53,209 bases of DNA from Chlamydiota bacterium (GTDB taxonomy: Bacteria > Chlamydiota > Chlamydiia > Chlamydiales > JAAZZY01), in the NCBI GenBank assembly GCA_022601335.1, contig JAJACV010000040.1:1-53209 (forward strand), written 5' to 3'. Below the pieces are notes generated by a model, which was given only the letters and a program-made list of their open reading frames with translations, searched no databases and was not told the DNA's origin. The position numbers and the translations under genes are program-made. Positions 44,258-53,014 of the stretch are shown here, one piece after another. Numbering within the stretch: the stretch's first letter is position 1; each line of letters begins with the position of its first letter.

Positions 44258-46406
44258 GTAGGCGAGTTTGAAGTAGCTCCTTAAGTGCCGAAAACCTATT
44301 TTTAATTTCATTGTTTTTGATTGCAATAGCGAGCGCTTTTTTTGTGCCTACCAAAATAACTAGTTTTTTGCCCCTAGTAATCCCTGTGTAAAGAAGATTG
44401 CGACATAATAACTTGAAATGATGCGTATGGATAGGCATCACAATGCAAGGAGCTTCACTTCCTTGATATTTATGAATGGAGACACAATAGGCGAGAGAAA
44501 CTTCATCTAGCTCCGAAAATTGATAATTAACTAACCTGGAATCAAATTTAATTTCCAAAAACTGTTCATTTTGGTCTAACGATTGAATCGATCCAATATC
44601 TCCATTATAGACTTCTTTCTGATAGTTATTTTTAAGTTGCATCACTTTGTCACCCAAAGCAAAGCGTTTCCCGTACCACACAATGAAGTTCTGACTCTTG
44701 TTAAGCATCGATTGAAGCTTTAAATTCAGATTTTCGGTGCCTATTAATCCTTTTTTCATCGGTGAAAGGGCCTGGATATCTTCAATGGGATTAAAATTGT
44801 ATTTTTCAGGAATGCGTTTAGAAACTAATTGGGCAATGGTTTCTAAAACCCCCTCTGGTTCTTTGGCTTCAATGAAGAAAAAATCATCTGTTTTTTCAGC
44901 TTTTAATTTAGGAAACATGCCTTCATTAATTAAATGAGCACTGTAAGCTATTTTAGAACCTCTTCCTTGTCTGAAAATATAGGTTAAAGTGGAAGTTGGC
45001 ACTGCTTTTGAATCAATAATATCTCTTAAAATATTACCGGGGCCAACACTGGGTAATTGATCGATATCTCCAATTAAAAGCACTCGGCATGAACTAGGGA
45101 TCGCTTTTAGTAAATGATAAAATAGCTTGGTGTCGATCATACTCGCTTCGTCCACTATTACTAAATCTGCTGAAATAGGATTCTCGGAATTAAACTGAAA
45201 GCCTCCCTTAGCAAAATTATATTTTAATAAACTGTGAATGGTAGAAGCAGATCGATACGTAATTTCACTCATTCTCTTTGCTGCACGACCCGTAGGAGCG
45301 GCTAGCACCACTCTTTTTGAGAGTTTTTCTGTAATTTGTATAATGGCTTTAGTAATGGTACTTTTTCCAGTTCCAGGTCCCCCTGTAATAATATGAATTT
45401 TATCGCTTACAGCATATTTTATCGCTTCTCTTTGGGCGGGTGCAAATTTAAGTTTGAGCTTTTCTTGAATCCAATCTAAAGCCTTGGATGAATCGATAGG
45501 TCGTAGGGCGCATGCATGGTCTTGCAGACGATAAATTTCGCGGACTATTCCATATTCAGAAATATGAAGAGGTTTGAGCCATACAAAATCTTCTTTTTGA
45601 AGCTTTTCTATAGCAATACGTTTTTCAGCGTGTAGTTGAAATAAAACAGGCTCTATAAGACTCATCTCTACATCCAACAGTTCTGCAGCATGGGGTAAGA
45701 ACTCTCCCTTAGGAAAGCATACGTGTCCTTTTGATGAGAGATCTTCTAATAAAAATTCAATACCCGCTGCAATACGAGCAGGGGACTGCTTGGTAATACT
45801 CAAAGATGAAGCTATTTGGTCTGCTATCTTGAAGCCAATACCTTTGATATCTCTTGCTAACTTGTAAGGGTTTTCTCTGACAACCTCTACACTTTGTGTT
45901 CCATAAAATTTGAAAATCTTTTGTGCGTATGCGGGGCTTACTTGATAGGATTGCAAAAATACCATGACATCTTGGATGCATTTATGCTGCTGAAAACAGT
46001 GAACGACTCGGTCGAGTTTCTTTTTTCCAAGTCCCTCGATTGCTAATAATTTTTCAGGTTGTTCTTCTAAGATGTGGAGCGTTTGTAGACCAAATGTTTG
46101 CACTATTTTTTTAGCAAACTTAGGGCCTATTCCTACTATCAACCCTGAAGCTAAATATTTTTCAATGCCGATAAGAGTAGCTGGAGCTGTTTTTTCAAAG
46201 GAGCTTACTTGAAACTGCCTCCCGTGTTTTGCCTCCATCTTCCATTGCCCCATGCATGTCAAAGACTCTCCAGGGGCAATCCCTGGCATTTTGCCCACAA
46301 TAGGTACGGGCTCTGAAATATTTGTACATTTAAGTTTTGCAACGGTAAACGAGTTTTCAGCATTAAAATAAGTAATGCGCTCGACATGGCCGGAAATTGT
46401 TTCCAT
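44247..46406 (-). CDS. recD2: RecD2-type 5'-3' helicase
   Basis: 719 residues. The N-terminal OB-like region (SGHVERITYFNAENSFTVAKL) and helix-hairpin-helix motifs at about 95-200 are typical of RecD2, which acts without RecBC. The helicase core has Walker A GGPGTGKST from residue 342, DLVIVDEASMID, LLIGDIDQLPSVGPG and the C-terminal YCVSIHKYQGSE and YTGITRGKK. It unwinds DNA and handles repair intermediates. The separate small gene at 43997 converges with it. Confidence 0.95.
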   Translation of the reverse strand: METISGHVERITYFNAENSFTVAKLKCTNISEPVPIVGKMPGIAPGESLTCMGQWKMEAKHGRQFQVSSFEKTAPATLIGIEKYLASGLIVGIGPKFAKKIVQTFGLQTLHILEEQPEKLLAIEGLGKKKLDRVVHCFQQHKCIQDVMVFLQSYQVSPAYAQKIFKFYGTQSVEVVRENPYKLARDIKGIGFKIADQIASSLSITKQSPARIAAGIEFLLEDLSSKGHVCFPKGEFLPHAAELLDVEMSLIEPVLFQLHAEKRIAIEKLQKEDFVWLKPLHISEYGIVREIYRLQDHACALRPIDSSKALDWIQEKLKLKFAPAQREAIKYAVSDKIHIITGGPGTGKSTITKAIIQITEKLSKRVVLAAPTGRAAKRMSEITYRSASTIHSLLKYNFAKGGFQFNSENPISADLVIVDEASMIDTKLFYHLLKAIPSSCRVLLIGDIDQLPSVGPGNILRDIIDSKAVPTSTLTYIFRQGRGSKIAYSAHLINEGMFPKLKAEKTDDFFFIEAKEPEGVLETIAQLVSKRIPEKYNFNPIEDIQALSPMKKGLIGTENLNLKLQSMLNKSQNFIVWYGKRFALGDKVMQLKNNYQKEVYNGDIGSIQSLDQNEQFLEIKFDSRLVNYQFSELDEVSLAYCVSIHKYQGSEAPCIVMPIHTHHFKLLCRNLLYTGITRGKKLVILVGTKKALAIAIKNNEIKNRFSALKELLQTRLPIQ

Positions 46407-46486
46407 AACTTACTTTTTCTATAACTAGTTTTTGAGCTAGTTTAGCCTGCTATTTTTCGATTGTCACGATCTATTTTTTAAAAGCG

Positions 46487-46516
46487 TTGAAATCTATCTA
46501 AGGCATCTCATAACAT
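46487..46516 (+). promoter_or_regulatory. Probable promoter of the single-unit barrel gene
   Basis: TTGAAA (46487-46492), an 18-base spacer and TAACAT (46511-46516) lie 35 bases before the start codon. The -35 is good and the -10 fair. Confidence 0.45.
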
Positions 46517-46550
46517 TAATAGCAATTCAATCGCTGTGCTATGAGGTATG

Positions 46551-47270
46551 ATGCATTATTTTTTTCGTTTACTCTTGCTTTTGTTGATAACAGGCTCCTT
46601 TTGTCGTATTTCAGCTGATTCTAATAATGAAAATACAGATGATGAATACGAACAATATGTAGCGGGTCTTCCCCTTTATGAAGAGCCTCTTTCACTTCCT
46701 AGAGATAGAGGATTAGACCCTAATTCTCTTTCGTGGGTTCCCTCTTCGCATGTTGTGGGACTAAATATTTTTGGGCTTGTTCCTTCCGCTTATATTGGAG
46801 TCGGATGGGTGGATTTTGAATCCGTACGGGATAATTCAACTCTTGTAGAATATAATTGGGGATATAGAGTATTTAGTTGGATCAGCCTGGCTTTTGCCTA
46901 TCAAAATCAAAGCTTGCGAGTTAAGGAATTGTCCGATCAAATCTGGAGCATAGGAAAACGTCAGTATAAGGATAACACAAAATTTGCCATTCATTCTTTA
47001 ATGTTTAAAGGATACCTTGAGTCACCAAGAGTTCTTCGCATTGACCGTTTTTTCCTGACACCTTATGTAGCTATGGGAATTGGGCCAGGTTGGGTACAGC
47101 GTGGAATATATGGAACCTCTGTGAGCGCTTGGGAAGCTGATGCGGGGATTCGTTTTGGTGCGATCCATCCTATCTCGTTTCTTTCACTTATGTTTGGTGG
47201 CAAATATATCGAATGGGGCGATCTTGGAAAGTCATTCGTACAATACCTAGGGCTTAGGTTGAACTTTTAA
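46551..47270 (+). CDS. Outer-membrane barrel protein, single unit related to the tandem barrel protein
   Basis: 239 residues from the second of two adjacent ATGs, which has GAGG at a better distance. A signal peptide (about 1-22) ends near SADS. After a short acidic linker a single unit carries the same landmarks as each unit of the protein at 178-3216: GYRVFSWISLAFAYQNQ, TPYVAMGIGPGW, W-x-x-DAGIRFG, GGKYIEWGD and a final strand YLGLRLNF. It is probably an outer-membrane beta barrel. A small secreted protein follows after 11 bases and may be co-transcribed. Confidence 0.7.
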   Translation: MHYFFRLLLLLLITGSFCRISADSNNENTDDEYEQYVAGLPLYEEPLSLPRDRGLDPNSLSWVPSSHVVGLNIFGLVPSAYIGVGWVDFESVRDNSTLVEYNWGYRVFSWISLAFAYQNQSLRVKELSDQIWSIGKRQYKDNTKFAIHSLMFKGYLESPRVLRIDRFFLTPYVAMGIGPGWVQRGIYGTSVSAWEADAGIRFGAIHPISFLSLMFGGKYIEWGDLGKSFVQYLGLRLNF

Positions 47271-47281
47271 TTAGGAATAAT

Positions 47282-47539
47282 ATGATGAAGATATTTTTTA
47301 TAACGCTTTTTTCACTTAGTATGTTTTTTACTTTGAAAGCAGAGGAACCAGAGCAACCCTCTTTATTTGAAGCTCTAGAGATGCTTATTCAAGAAGCTTC
47401 ACCCAAAGAGCCTGATTCTCAAGTAACTGCTGAAAAACAGGCTGAAAAAACTCATAATGACGATGAATTTCAAAACGCTGGATTAGAATCAGAAAAAAGA
47501 GCCTCTAGTTTGCTGAATGATATTGAGTTCCAAGGGTAG
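47282..47539 (+). CDS. Small secreted acidic protein
   Basis: 85 residues. A clear signal peptide (MMKIFFITLFSLSMFFTLKA, cut after AEEPE) precedes a short acidic, Glu/Gln-rich mature part of about 65 residues with no cysteines. AGGA lies upstream and the barrel gene ends 11 bases before, so both are likely on one transcript. A periplasmic partner of the barrel is possible but not shown. Confidence 0.65.
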   Translation: MMKIFFITLFSLSMFFTLKAEEPEQPSLFEALEMLIQEASPKEPDSQVTAEKQAEKTHNDDEFQNAGLESEKRASSLLNDIEFQG

Positions 47540-47543
47540 CAAA

Positions 47544-48344
47544 CTAGCAATATCGGTAACTTAGAAACTGGTTTTTTCTAGGACCAATGACTCTCCAATC
47601 AAAACTAACTTCTTTTGAAGACCAAGTGAGAGTGCCAATATAGGTATCGTCTCTACATAAGTGAGCATCCACTGAGGATAATGCTTTGGGACCTGTTGGA
47701 GCGAGGTGAAACAAAAAGGTCGGTTTCGACACACCATAGCGTAGATGCTCTAATGAAACTAAAGACTTCTTTATATCTAAAGTCCATCTAAAACAATTAC
47801 TAAAGGCTGTTTCTGGGAGATCACCTACATACCAGAAGCCTTGCTCTCTGAAAATAATTTGATATTCATTGCTGTGCTCTAATTCAACAGCTGCCTTGCC
47901 TCTTTTTTTGTCCTCTTTTCCAAACCCTTGTAAACGCGCTGTAAAATCTAAACAGGTCGTTTTTTGAAGACGTTTCCAAAAGCTTTCTAACAGTTTTTGT
48001 TGAGAGTTGTCTCTTTGGATCTCATTCCTAATTGAAAGTTGTGGTTTATGAAAAAAACAATAACGTTTTTTATCCGAAGCCGAAAGCAGAGTGTAAGTTT
48101 TTTTTAATAGAGATTCTAACTCTTGAAAAAGAGGATAGGATGTATTGAGTTTGAAAACTTTTTTATTTCCTTGAAAATAGCTCTCAATAACTCCTCCTTC
48201 TTCCAGTTTTTTTAAAGCATTTTGAATAGGTGTTAGAGGGATCTTTAAAAGAGATTGAATTTGAGACCCATAGCCCTTCTCATTTACAAACAAAAAGAGC
48301 AAAATCCTTTCAATACTAGAATTTGAAAATAATACATTTAACAT
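47544..48344 (-). CDS. Winged-helix protein with DUF6314-like C-terminal domain
   Basis: 266 residues from the ATG at 48344; the frame continues to a TTG at 48398. The first 85 residues fit a winged helix (MLNVLFSNSSIERILLFLF, SLLKIPLTPIQNALKKLEEGG). The C-terminal part from about 130 (FTARLQGFG, HLCRDDTYIG, FDWRVIGPRKN) recalls DUF6314 domains, which I name tentatively. The combination suggests a small-molecule or lipid-responsive regulator. It converges on the small secreted gene (4 bases apart). Confidence 0.55.
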   Translation of the reverse strand: MLNVLFSNSSIERILLFLFVNEKGYGSQIQSLLKIPLTPIQNALKKLEEGGVIESYFQGNKKVFKLNTSYPLFQELESLLKKTYTLLSASDKKRYCFFHKPQLSIRNEIQRDNSQQKLLESFWKRLQKTTCLDFTARLQGFGKEDKKRGKAAVELEHSNEYQIIFREQGFWYVGDLPETAFSNCFRWTLDIKKSLVSLEHLRYGVSKPTFLFHLAPTGPKALSSVDAHLCRDDTYIGTLTWSSKEVSFDWRVIGPRKNQFLSYRYC

Positions 48345-48520
48345 AAAACCAACTGTTTTTAGGTTGGAAATAATACCAAAAATTTCTAATTTATCCAAAG
48401 AATATAGTGAAAACTCTAATTTTAACCTTAAAAATAGGTTGATTTAAGTCTTTAGGAAGTTTGACTTTCAATTTGAGATTTGATGAAAATAGGCACACTT
48501 TCTTTAAAAATAAGGACTAT

Positions 48521-49114
48521 ATGTATTCTATAAAAAGTTTTTCAAAAAAAAAATGGATAGCTAGAAATCCTTTTTTAAATGTTAATTCAGGAGTCAAGCA
48601 TATCACCACAGTCATTTTAGGCTCTGCGATCATTGCGACTTCAGCTCAGGTGCGTATTCCCATCCCCTGGAGCCCTGTTCCTTTTACAACTCAAACTTTA
48701 GCAATTATGATGATAGGGGCCTTTTTTGGAAGTCGTTTAGGTTTGCAGATTGTGGCCTGCTATTTATTTGAGTGTGCTTGCGGGCTTCCAGTTGGATCCA
48801 ACTATAGTGGGGGAATAGCTTGTTTATTTGGACCCACTGGTGGTTATTTATTTGGATACCTTGGGCAAGTGTATGCTGTGGGGGTGCTTTGTGAGAACGG
48901 AAAACATTTAAGAGTCAGTCAAAAATACTTGATTCTTTCTCTTATAAGCTTTTTGCAGCTTCTTTTAGGATCTCTTTGGCTCTCTTTCTATATTCCTTTT
49001 TCAAGTTGTTTCAAATGTGGTTTTTATCCTTTTATTCCTACAGCGCTACTCAAAGTTTCTCTGGTTTGCAGTTATTTAAACTTTACTTATTCAAACAAAG
49101 GAGCTCAAAAATGA
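48521..49114 (+). CDS. bioY: BioY biotin transporter S component (copy 2)
   Basis: 197 residues from ATG 48521 with TAAGGA upstream. The BioY signature is clear: SAQVRIPIPWSPVPFTTQT near the N-terminus, GAFFGSRLG, GCLPVGSNYSGG-like and FGPTGGYLFGY. It is closer to the classical BioY than copy 1 at 15158. The next gene begins within its stop (ATGA). No biotin synthesis gene is visible in the window. Confidence 0.88.
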   Translation: MYSIKSFSKKKWIARNPFLNVNSGVKHITTVILGSAIIATSAQVRIPIPWSPVPFTTQTLAIMMIGAFFGSRLGLQIVACYLFECACGLPVGSNYSGGIACLFGPTGGYLFGYLGQVYAVGVLCENGKHLRVSQKYLILSLISFLQLLLGSLWLSFYIPFSSCFKCGFYPFIPTALLKVSLVCSYLNFTYSNKGAQK

Positions 49115-49494
49115 GTTTATTTACAAATGATTTTCTCCCAAGATGGATCTCTTCAGAAAATGCAGGGAGCTTGCCTGTAGAGAGTTTAGATACAGGAACA
49201 AGTAAAGAGGGGGATCGCATGTTTAAAGTGACTCATGAGCAAATGAAGATGCAATTTTCACGAGACGTTACTATTGCAGAGGAAGCGTTAAGTTTAGAAG
49301 GGCTTCAAAAATGGGTTTACGATGAAGTGTGGAGCATGTTTCCAGATCAGAAACAACATGGAAAACCCTCAAACGTGCAAATTTATTGTGAGGATATCCC
49401 TGTGTCTGTTAATTCAGATGAAGTATTGCGTTCGCTGAAACCTCAAAACTCCCATAAATTTATCAATTTAAGTGTCTTTTTTAACAAAGATTAA
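49111..49494 (+). CDS. Hypothetical protein, 127 residues
   Basis: ATG at 49111 overlaps the bioY stop and is preceded by AAAGGAG, a good SD, so it is read after bioY. Soluble, acidic, no recognised motif. Its role is unknown; coupling to a biotin transporter may be only genomic economy. Confidence 0.6.
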   Translation: MSLFTNDFLPRWISSENAGSLPVESLDTGTSKEGDRMFKVTHEQMKMQFSRDVTIAEEALSLEGLQKWVYDEVWSMFPDQKQHGKPSNVQIYCEDIPVSVNSDEVLRSLKPQNSHKFINLSVFFNKD

Positions 49495-49571
49495 AGCAAT
49501 GGATATTGTTTTAATGGATTAGTGATATTATATCCATATTGAACTCTATCCTCTAAAAAAATAGGACTCCT

Positions 49572-50120
49572 ATGATGCAATTACAACATACAAATTTAAA
49601 TGAAATCAAACTAGCTGGAATACATGTGCAAACAAGCTATATGAATGAATCCAAGGTATATGAAGATCCAAATTTTGCATATGGATCTCCTAATGAAACA
49701 TCAAAAATAACTCCGTGTGTGATGAAATATTTTCATGAAGGAGTCGGTGAGCAAATCTCAAATCGCTTAAATCCCGGCAAGATATTTTGTGTTTATACGG
49801 ATTATGAAAGTGATTATAGAGGAGCTTATAAATATTTTATTGGTGAAGAGGTAAGCTCCTTTGAAAATCTTCCTGATGGAATTTCAACTCATACGATACC
49901 CGCTCAAAAATATGCTAAGTTCACAACAGACCCAGGTCCCATGCCATCTGTTATTATTGATGCTTGGAAAGAAATTTGGAAGACTTCTAATGAACAATTT
50001 GGAGCCCCCAGAGAATATCATTCTGATTTTGAGGTTTATGATGAACGAGCAGCTGATCACGCAAATGTCATAGTAGATCTATTCATTGGTATTCAGCAAA
50101 AGGCTTCAATAATAGATTAA
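49572..50120 (+). CDS. GyrI-like / AraC effector-binding domain protein
   Basis: 182 residues, start with AGGA upstream (a second ATG follows at once). The order fits stand-alone GyrI-like proteins: an N-terminal strand, YTDYESDYRGAYKYFIGEEV, PDGISTHTIPAQKYAKFTT, then the PSVIIDAWKEIW helix and DFEVYDER near the end. These bind small molecules or hydrolyse electrophilic compounds; no DNA-binding domain is attached. Confidence 0.75.
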   Translation: MMQLQHTNLNEIKLAGIHVQTSYMNESKVYEDPNFAYGSPNETSKITPCVMKYFHEGVGEQISNRLNPGKIFCVYTDYESDYRGAYKYFIGEEVSSFENLPDGISTHTIPAQKYAKFTTDPGPMPSVIIDAWKEIWKTSNEQFGAPREYHSDFEVYDERAADHANVIVDLFIGIQQKASIID

Positions 50121-50149
50121 ATCCTTTATTGATCAATTCTAAAAGATGT

Positions 50150-50518
50150 ATGGAAAATGTTAGAGCAGAAAAAACGCACGGAGTGCACCTAGATGCATAC
50201 AGCAGGTGCACGCACTATTTTACAGATAAGGATATCGTCTCAATTAAGTTTAAGTGTTGCTCAAAATATTATGCTTGCTATAAGTGTCATGAAAATTTAG
50301 AGCAACATCCCGTTATCAAATGGGAAAGAGCTGATTTTTCAGAAAAAGCCCTTCGTTGTGGAAGGTGTCAGTTTATCTTTTCAATTCAAAGCTATCTTTC
50401 AGGAGAAAATTACTGCCCTCAATGTAGCGCTCTATTTAATCCGCTATGTAAGAATCATTGGGATATTTATTTTAACGTCTCCATGGCAGATTCATCAAAT
50501 TACCAGTCATCGCTCTAA
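50150..50518 (+). CDS. CHY zinc-finger protein
   Basis: 122 residues from ATG 50150; the frame also opens at a TTG at 50129. The CHY zinc finger is evident: GVHLDAYSRCTHYF, FKCCSKYYACYKCHE, then CGRCQ and CPQC with a final CKNHW, enough Cys/His to bind several zinc ions. Function of stand-alone bacterial CHY proteins is uncertain. The 3' end overlaps the cupin gene by 47 bases (convergent). Confidence 0.8.
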   Translation: MENVRAEKTHGVHLDAYSRCTHYFTDKDIVSIKFKCCSKYYACYKCHENLEQHPVIKWERADFSEKALRCGRCQFIFSIQSYLSGENYCPQCSALFNPLCKNHWDIYFNVSMADSSNYQSSL

Positions 50519-50900
50519 TTTCTGAATCTATTCCCAGTACAACAATTTGTTCAGAATCTTCATTGCCTGTATTGAAAAACTGGTGAGGAATATTTGCTGG
50601 GCAAATAACTGTACACGGCGCTTTGAAATAGGTAGCCTTTCCACCAATTTCAACTTTTCCTTCCCCTTTCAAAAAAACAAAAACTTCTTGAGTATTGTGT
50701 ACATGTAGAGGAGTGCAACTTCCTGGTGCTATATGAGATTTCCAAACTTCAAACTCTTCTGATCCCATTGAACTCGTTGCTATGCCTGTTAGTTGATTGC
50801 CATTATTTTCAAAAGACAATAAATCTTTATGGTTGATAATAACAGGTTCTTCAGCAAAAGAAAATAAGGTAGAAAAAATACAAATAAGCAATAATTTCAT
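50472..50900 (-). CDS. Secreted cupin-domain protein
   Basis: 142 residues. A signal peptide (MKLLLICIFSTLFSFA) precedes a single cupin barrel with PLHVHNTQEVFVFLKGEG (metal ligands H, H, E of the first motif) and CPANIPHQFFNTG (second motif His). It is a periplasmic or envelope metal-dependent cupin of unknown substrate. Confidence 0.8.
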   Translation of the reverse strand: MKLLLICIFSTLFSFAEEPVIINHKDLLSFENNGNQLTGIATSSMGSEEFEVWKSHIAPGSCTPLHVHNTQEVFVFLKGEGKVEIGGKATYFKAPCTVICPANIPHQFFNTGNEDSEQIVVLGIDSEIRAMTGNLMNLPWRR

Positions 50901-50958
50901 ATTATGGGTCCTTAAGATAAGCTAAGAGTAAGTATAGGAGTTTAGAGAAGAGAATTTT

Positions 50959-51918
50959 TTACTGCAAGCCAAGCCACTTCAAAATAAGAGTGTCCATCCA
51001 TCGAAAGGATCCGTGTCTTGTATCTCCTAAAAAACCCATATGTCCACCCTGCTTTGTGTAGAAAAGCTGAACATTGGAATGCAGGTCAGCTGGATTGATA
51101 ACCGATCCATTAATCAAGGGATCATCCAAAGCAAATAGAATTTTGCAGGGTACTCTAATGGAAGGAAGATAAAAAAGAGAGCTCGCTTGTTGATAATAGT
51201 CTTCAGCATTTTTAAAACCCCATAGAGGTGCTGTAAATCTATCATCAAATTCATACATAGTGCGGCACTCACTTGCTATTTTTTTTAACTCGTCTGGAAA
51301 TAACTGGCAGTCCATTGTAGCGAGACGCTTCAAATGTTTTAAAAAGCTTCTAGAGTAAAATTGATAGGGCCATCTTTGAAATTTTAGAGAAGTTTCTTTT
51401 AAGTGAATTGCAGGGCAAATAGCAATAATCTGCTCTAAGTTACTTTCTAAGCGAGCATTTTCACAGGCTAGTTTCAGAGCGATATTGCCACCGAGAGAAA
51501 AACCAACAACCGTAAGGGGTGAATGAGAGAATGTTTTTTTTAAATATCGAATGACTTCCTCAATATCAGAGCCCAAACCTCCATGGTAGCTTTTTTTTGC
51601 TAAACCAATTCCTGAGCCTGATCCTCTTAAATTCATACGAATAACCTTTACTCCACAATCGATCATTTTATGAGCTAAACGCTTTAAATAACTCGATTCA
51701 TGAGATCCAGCAAGTCCATGAATTAAAATGACTGTAGCAGAACTCTGTTTCCAATTTTTAGGGGTGGAAATTTCTAAAGCAATTTTATCTCCATCTTCTA
51801 GTAGAATAGGTACAGATTGGGAAAGGGGATTAGGACAAGGAGAGTGATAGCAGCCAACAATCGTTTGAATATGGGCATTTTTAAGAAGTTTATGAGGATG
51901 AAAAGCAAGAAAAGTCAT
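50959..51918 (-). CDS. YheT-type alpha/beta hydrolase
   Basis: 319 residues. HIQTIVGCY and the DGDKIAL start are typical of the YheT/UPF0017 family. The catalytic core shows LIHGLAGSHESSYLKRLA, MNLRGSGSG and the nucleophile elbow VGFSLGGN, with an acid in FALDDPL and a His in KQGGHMGF. It is a probable esterase or lipase-like enzyme; the physiological substrate is unknown. Confidence 0.88.
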   Translation of the reverse strand: MTFLAFHPHKLLKNAHIQTIVGCYHSPCPNPLSQSVPILLEDGDKIALEISTPKNWKQSSATVILIHGLAGSHESSYLKRLAHKMIDCGVKVIRMNLRGSGSGIGLAKKSYHGGLGSDIEEVIRYLKKTFSHSPLTVVGFSLGGNIALKLACENARLESNLEQIIAICPAIHLKETSLKFQRWPYQFYSRSFLKHLKRLATMDCQLFPDELKKIASECRTMYEFDDRFTAPLWGFKNAEDYYQQASSLFYLPSIRVPCKILFALDDPLINGSVINPADLHSNVQLFYTKQGGHMGFLGDTRHGSFRWMDTLILKWLGLQ

Positions 51919-51933
51919 AACAAGAAAATAAAA

Positions 51934-52005
51934 CTCCGGATGCTGGATTCGAACCAGCGACCAATTGATTAACAGTCAACTGCTCTACCGCTGAGCTAAT
52001 CCGGA
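51934..52005 (-). tRNA. tRNA-Asn (GTT)
   Basis: 72 bases on the minus strand. Acceptor stem TCCGGAT pairs with ATCCGGA plus discriminator G; the D arm has AGCTCAGCGGTAGAGC, the anticodon loop is CTGTTAA with anticodon GTT, and the T arm has GGTTCGAATCC. CCA is not encoded. Confidence 0.96.
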
Positions 52006-52019
52006 ATAAAAGAGACATG

Positions 52020-52049
52020 ATTCTAGTGTATCTTCAAAATATATTGCAA
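52020..52049 (-). promoter_or_regulatory. Probable promoter of tRNA-Asn
   Basis: On the minus strand TTGCAA (52049-52044), an 18-base spacer and TAGAAT (52025-52020) lie about 15 bases upstream of the tRNA 5' end. Confidence 0.5.
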
Positions 52050-52161
52050 TCATTTATCTTGTTAAAAAAATATTCAGAATAGTCCTTCTAATCAATTCAC
52101 CTTTCAATAGATAGATATTTTTTTAAAATATTAGCTTTTATCGAAGGTCCCTTTTGGGGAT

Positions 52162-53007
52162 TTAATACGTTTTCTTCACTTTTTGAGAAGGAGATTTCTT
52201 TTTAAAATTATTCAAAGCCTTTCTAAAAAGGCTAGGATTTTCTAATTTTTCAGGTTCTGAAATCTTAAAAAATTCATCTAAAGAAGATGTCTGATTGTCC
52301 TTATGAATAAAAATTCTTTTCAAAAGATCAAATGGAAGTAAAGGAAGTCCTCGAATAAGGTCCGTTAGACCTGTAATAGTTGCAAATTGACGGATCATGA
52401 CCTGTGAGACAAGGGTCGCAAGTTCTGCAGCATTCACCGGGTGTCCTTTACCAATATCGTAGAGCACAAGTTTAGGTATAGGCTTAAGTGTTCTATAACT
52501 TCCTGCTGTTAAAGTAGGGTGTCGATAGGTAAAAGTAAGATTTTCAATCACCAGTTTTTTGATGACCACTCCTTTTGGATTCAGTCCATCTGCACGCTTT
52601 TGCTGTGCTCTAGCACTCATATTTTGAATAATTGTTTTCCAATTACTTGAAGAACCTGTGACATTATAAATATCAATAAAAAATTCAACGTGATCAAAGT
52701 AAAGCTCTTCGATAATAACGGGTTTAGAAAAGAAACTTCTTAAATTAAGTTTAACCTCAAGAACTTTTGACTTAACAGCATGGACAATTTTTTTGTCAGA
52801 AGCTGGAGGATTCCTAATCGCTACATTTTTTCCACTAACTCTTGATAAGGTTAGAGAAATATCTACATCTGCTACAGAAGTGGGATTGTTTAATAAGTGG
52901 GTAAGAGCATAGCTAGTCATTGGGACCCGATAGCTCCATATAAATATGCCACAGCCTATAAGAATGATAACTAATACGTAAAACAGAGTTTTTAAAAGGC
53001 CAAACAT
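52162..53007 (-). CDS. AsmA-like membrane-anchored protein
   Basis: 281 residues. A membrane anchor (about 5-25) is followed by beta-rich sequence resembling the N-terminal part of AsmA/DUF748 proteins (LSRVSGKNVAIRNPP, IIEELYFDHVEFFIDI, VVIKKLVIENLTFTY), then a basic tail. AsmA-like proteins take part in lipid transport or assembly at the outer membrane. Shorter than full AsmA. It lies seven bases downstream of the NIF3-family gene. Confidence 0.6.
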   Translation of the reverse strand: MFGLLKTLFYVLVIILIGCGIFIWSYRVPMTSYALTHLLNNPTSVADVDISLTLSRVSGKNVAIRNPPASDKKIVHAVKSKVLEVKLNLRSFFSKPVIIEELYFDHVEFFIDIYNVTGSSSNWKTIIQNMSARAQQKRADGLNPKGVVIKKLVIENLTFTYRHPTLTAGSYRTLKPIPKLVLYDIGKGHPVNAAELATLVSQVMIRQFATITGLTDLIRGLPLLPFDLLKRIFIHKDNQTSSLDEFFKISEPEKLENPSLFRKALNNFKKKSPSQKVKKTY

Positions 53008-53014
53008 AAAGTCC

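Noticed and set aside
49499..49547. ATGGATAT / ATATCCAT inverted repeat as terminator
   Set aside because: Long AT-rich loop, short stem and no T run.
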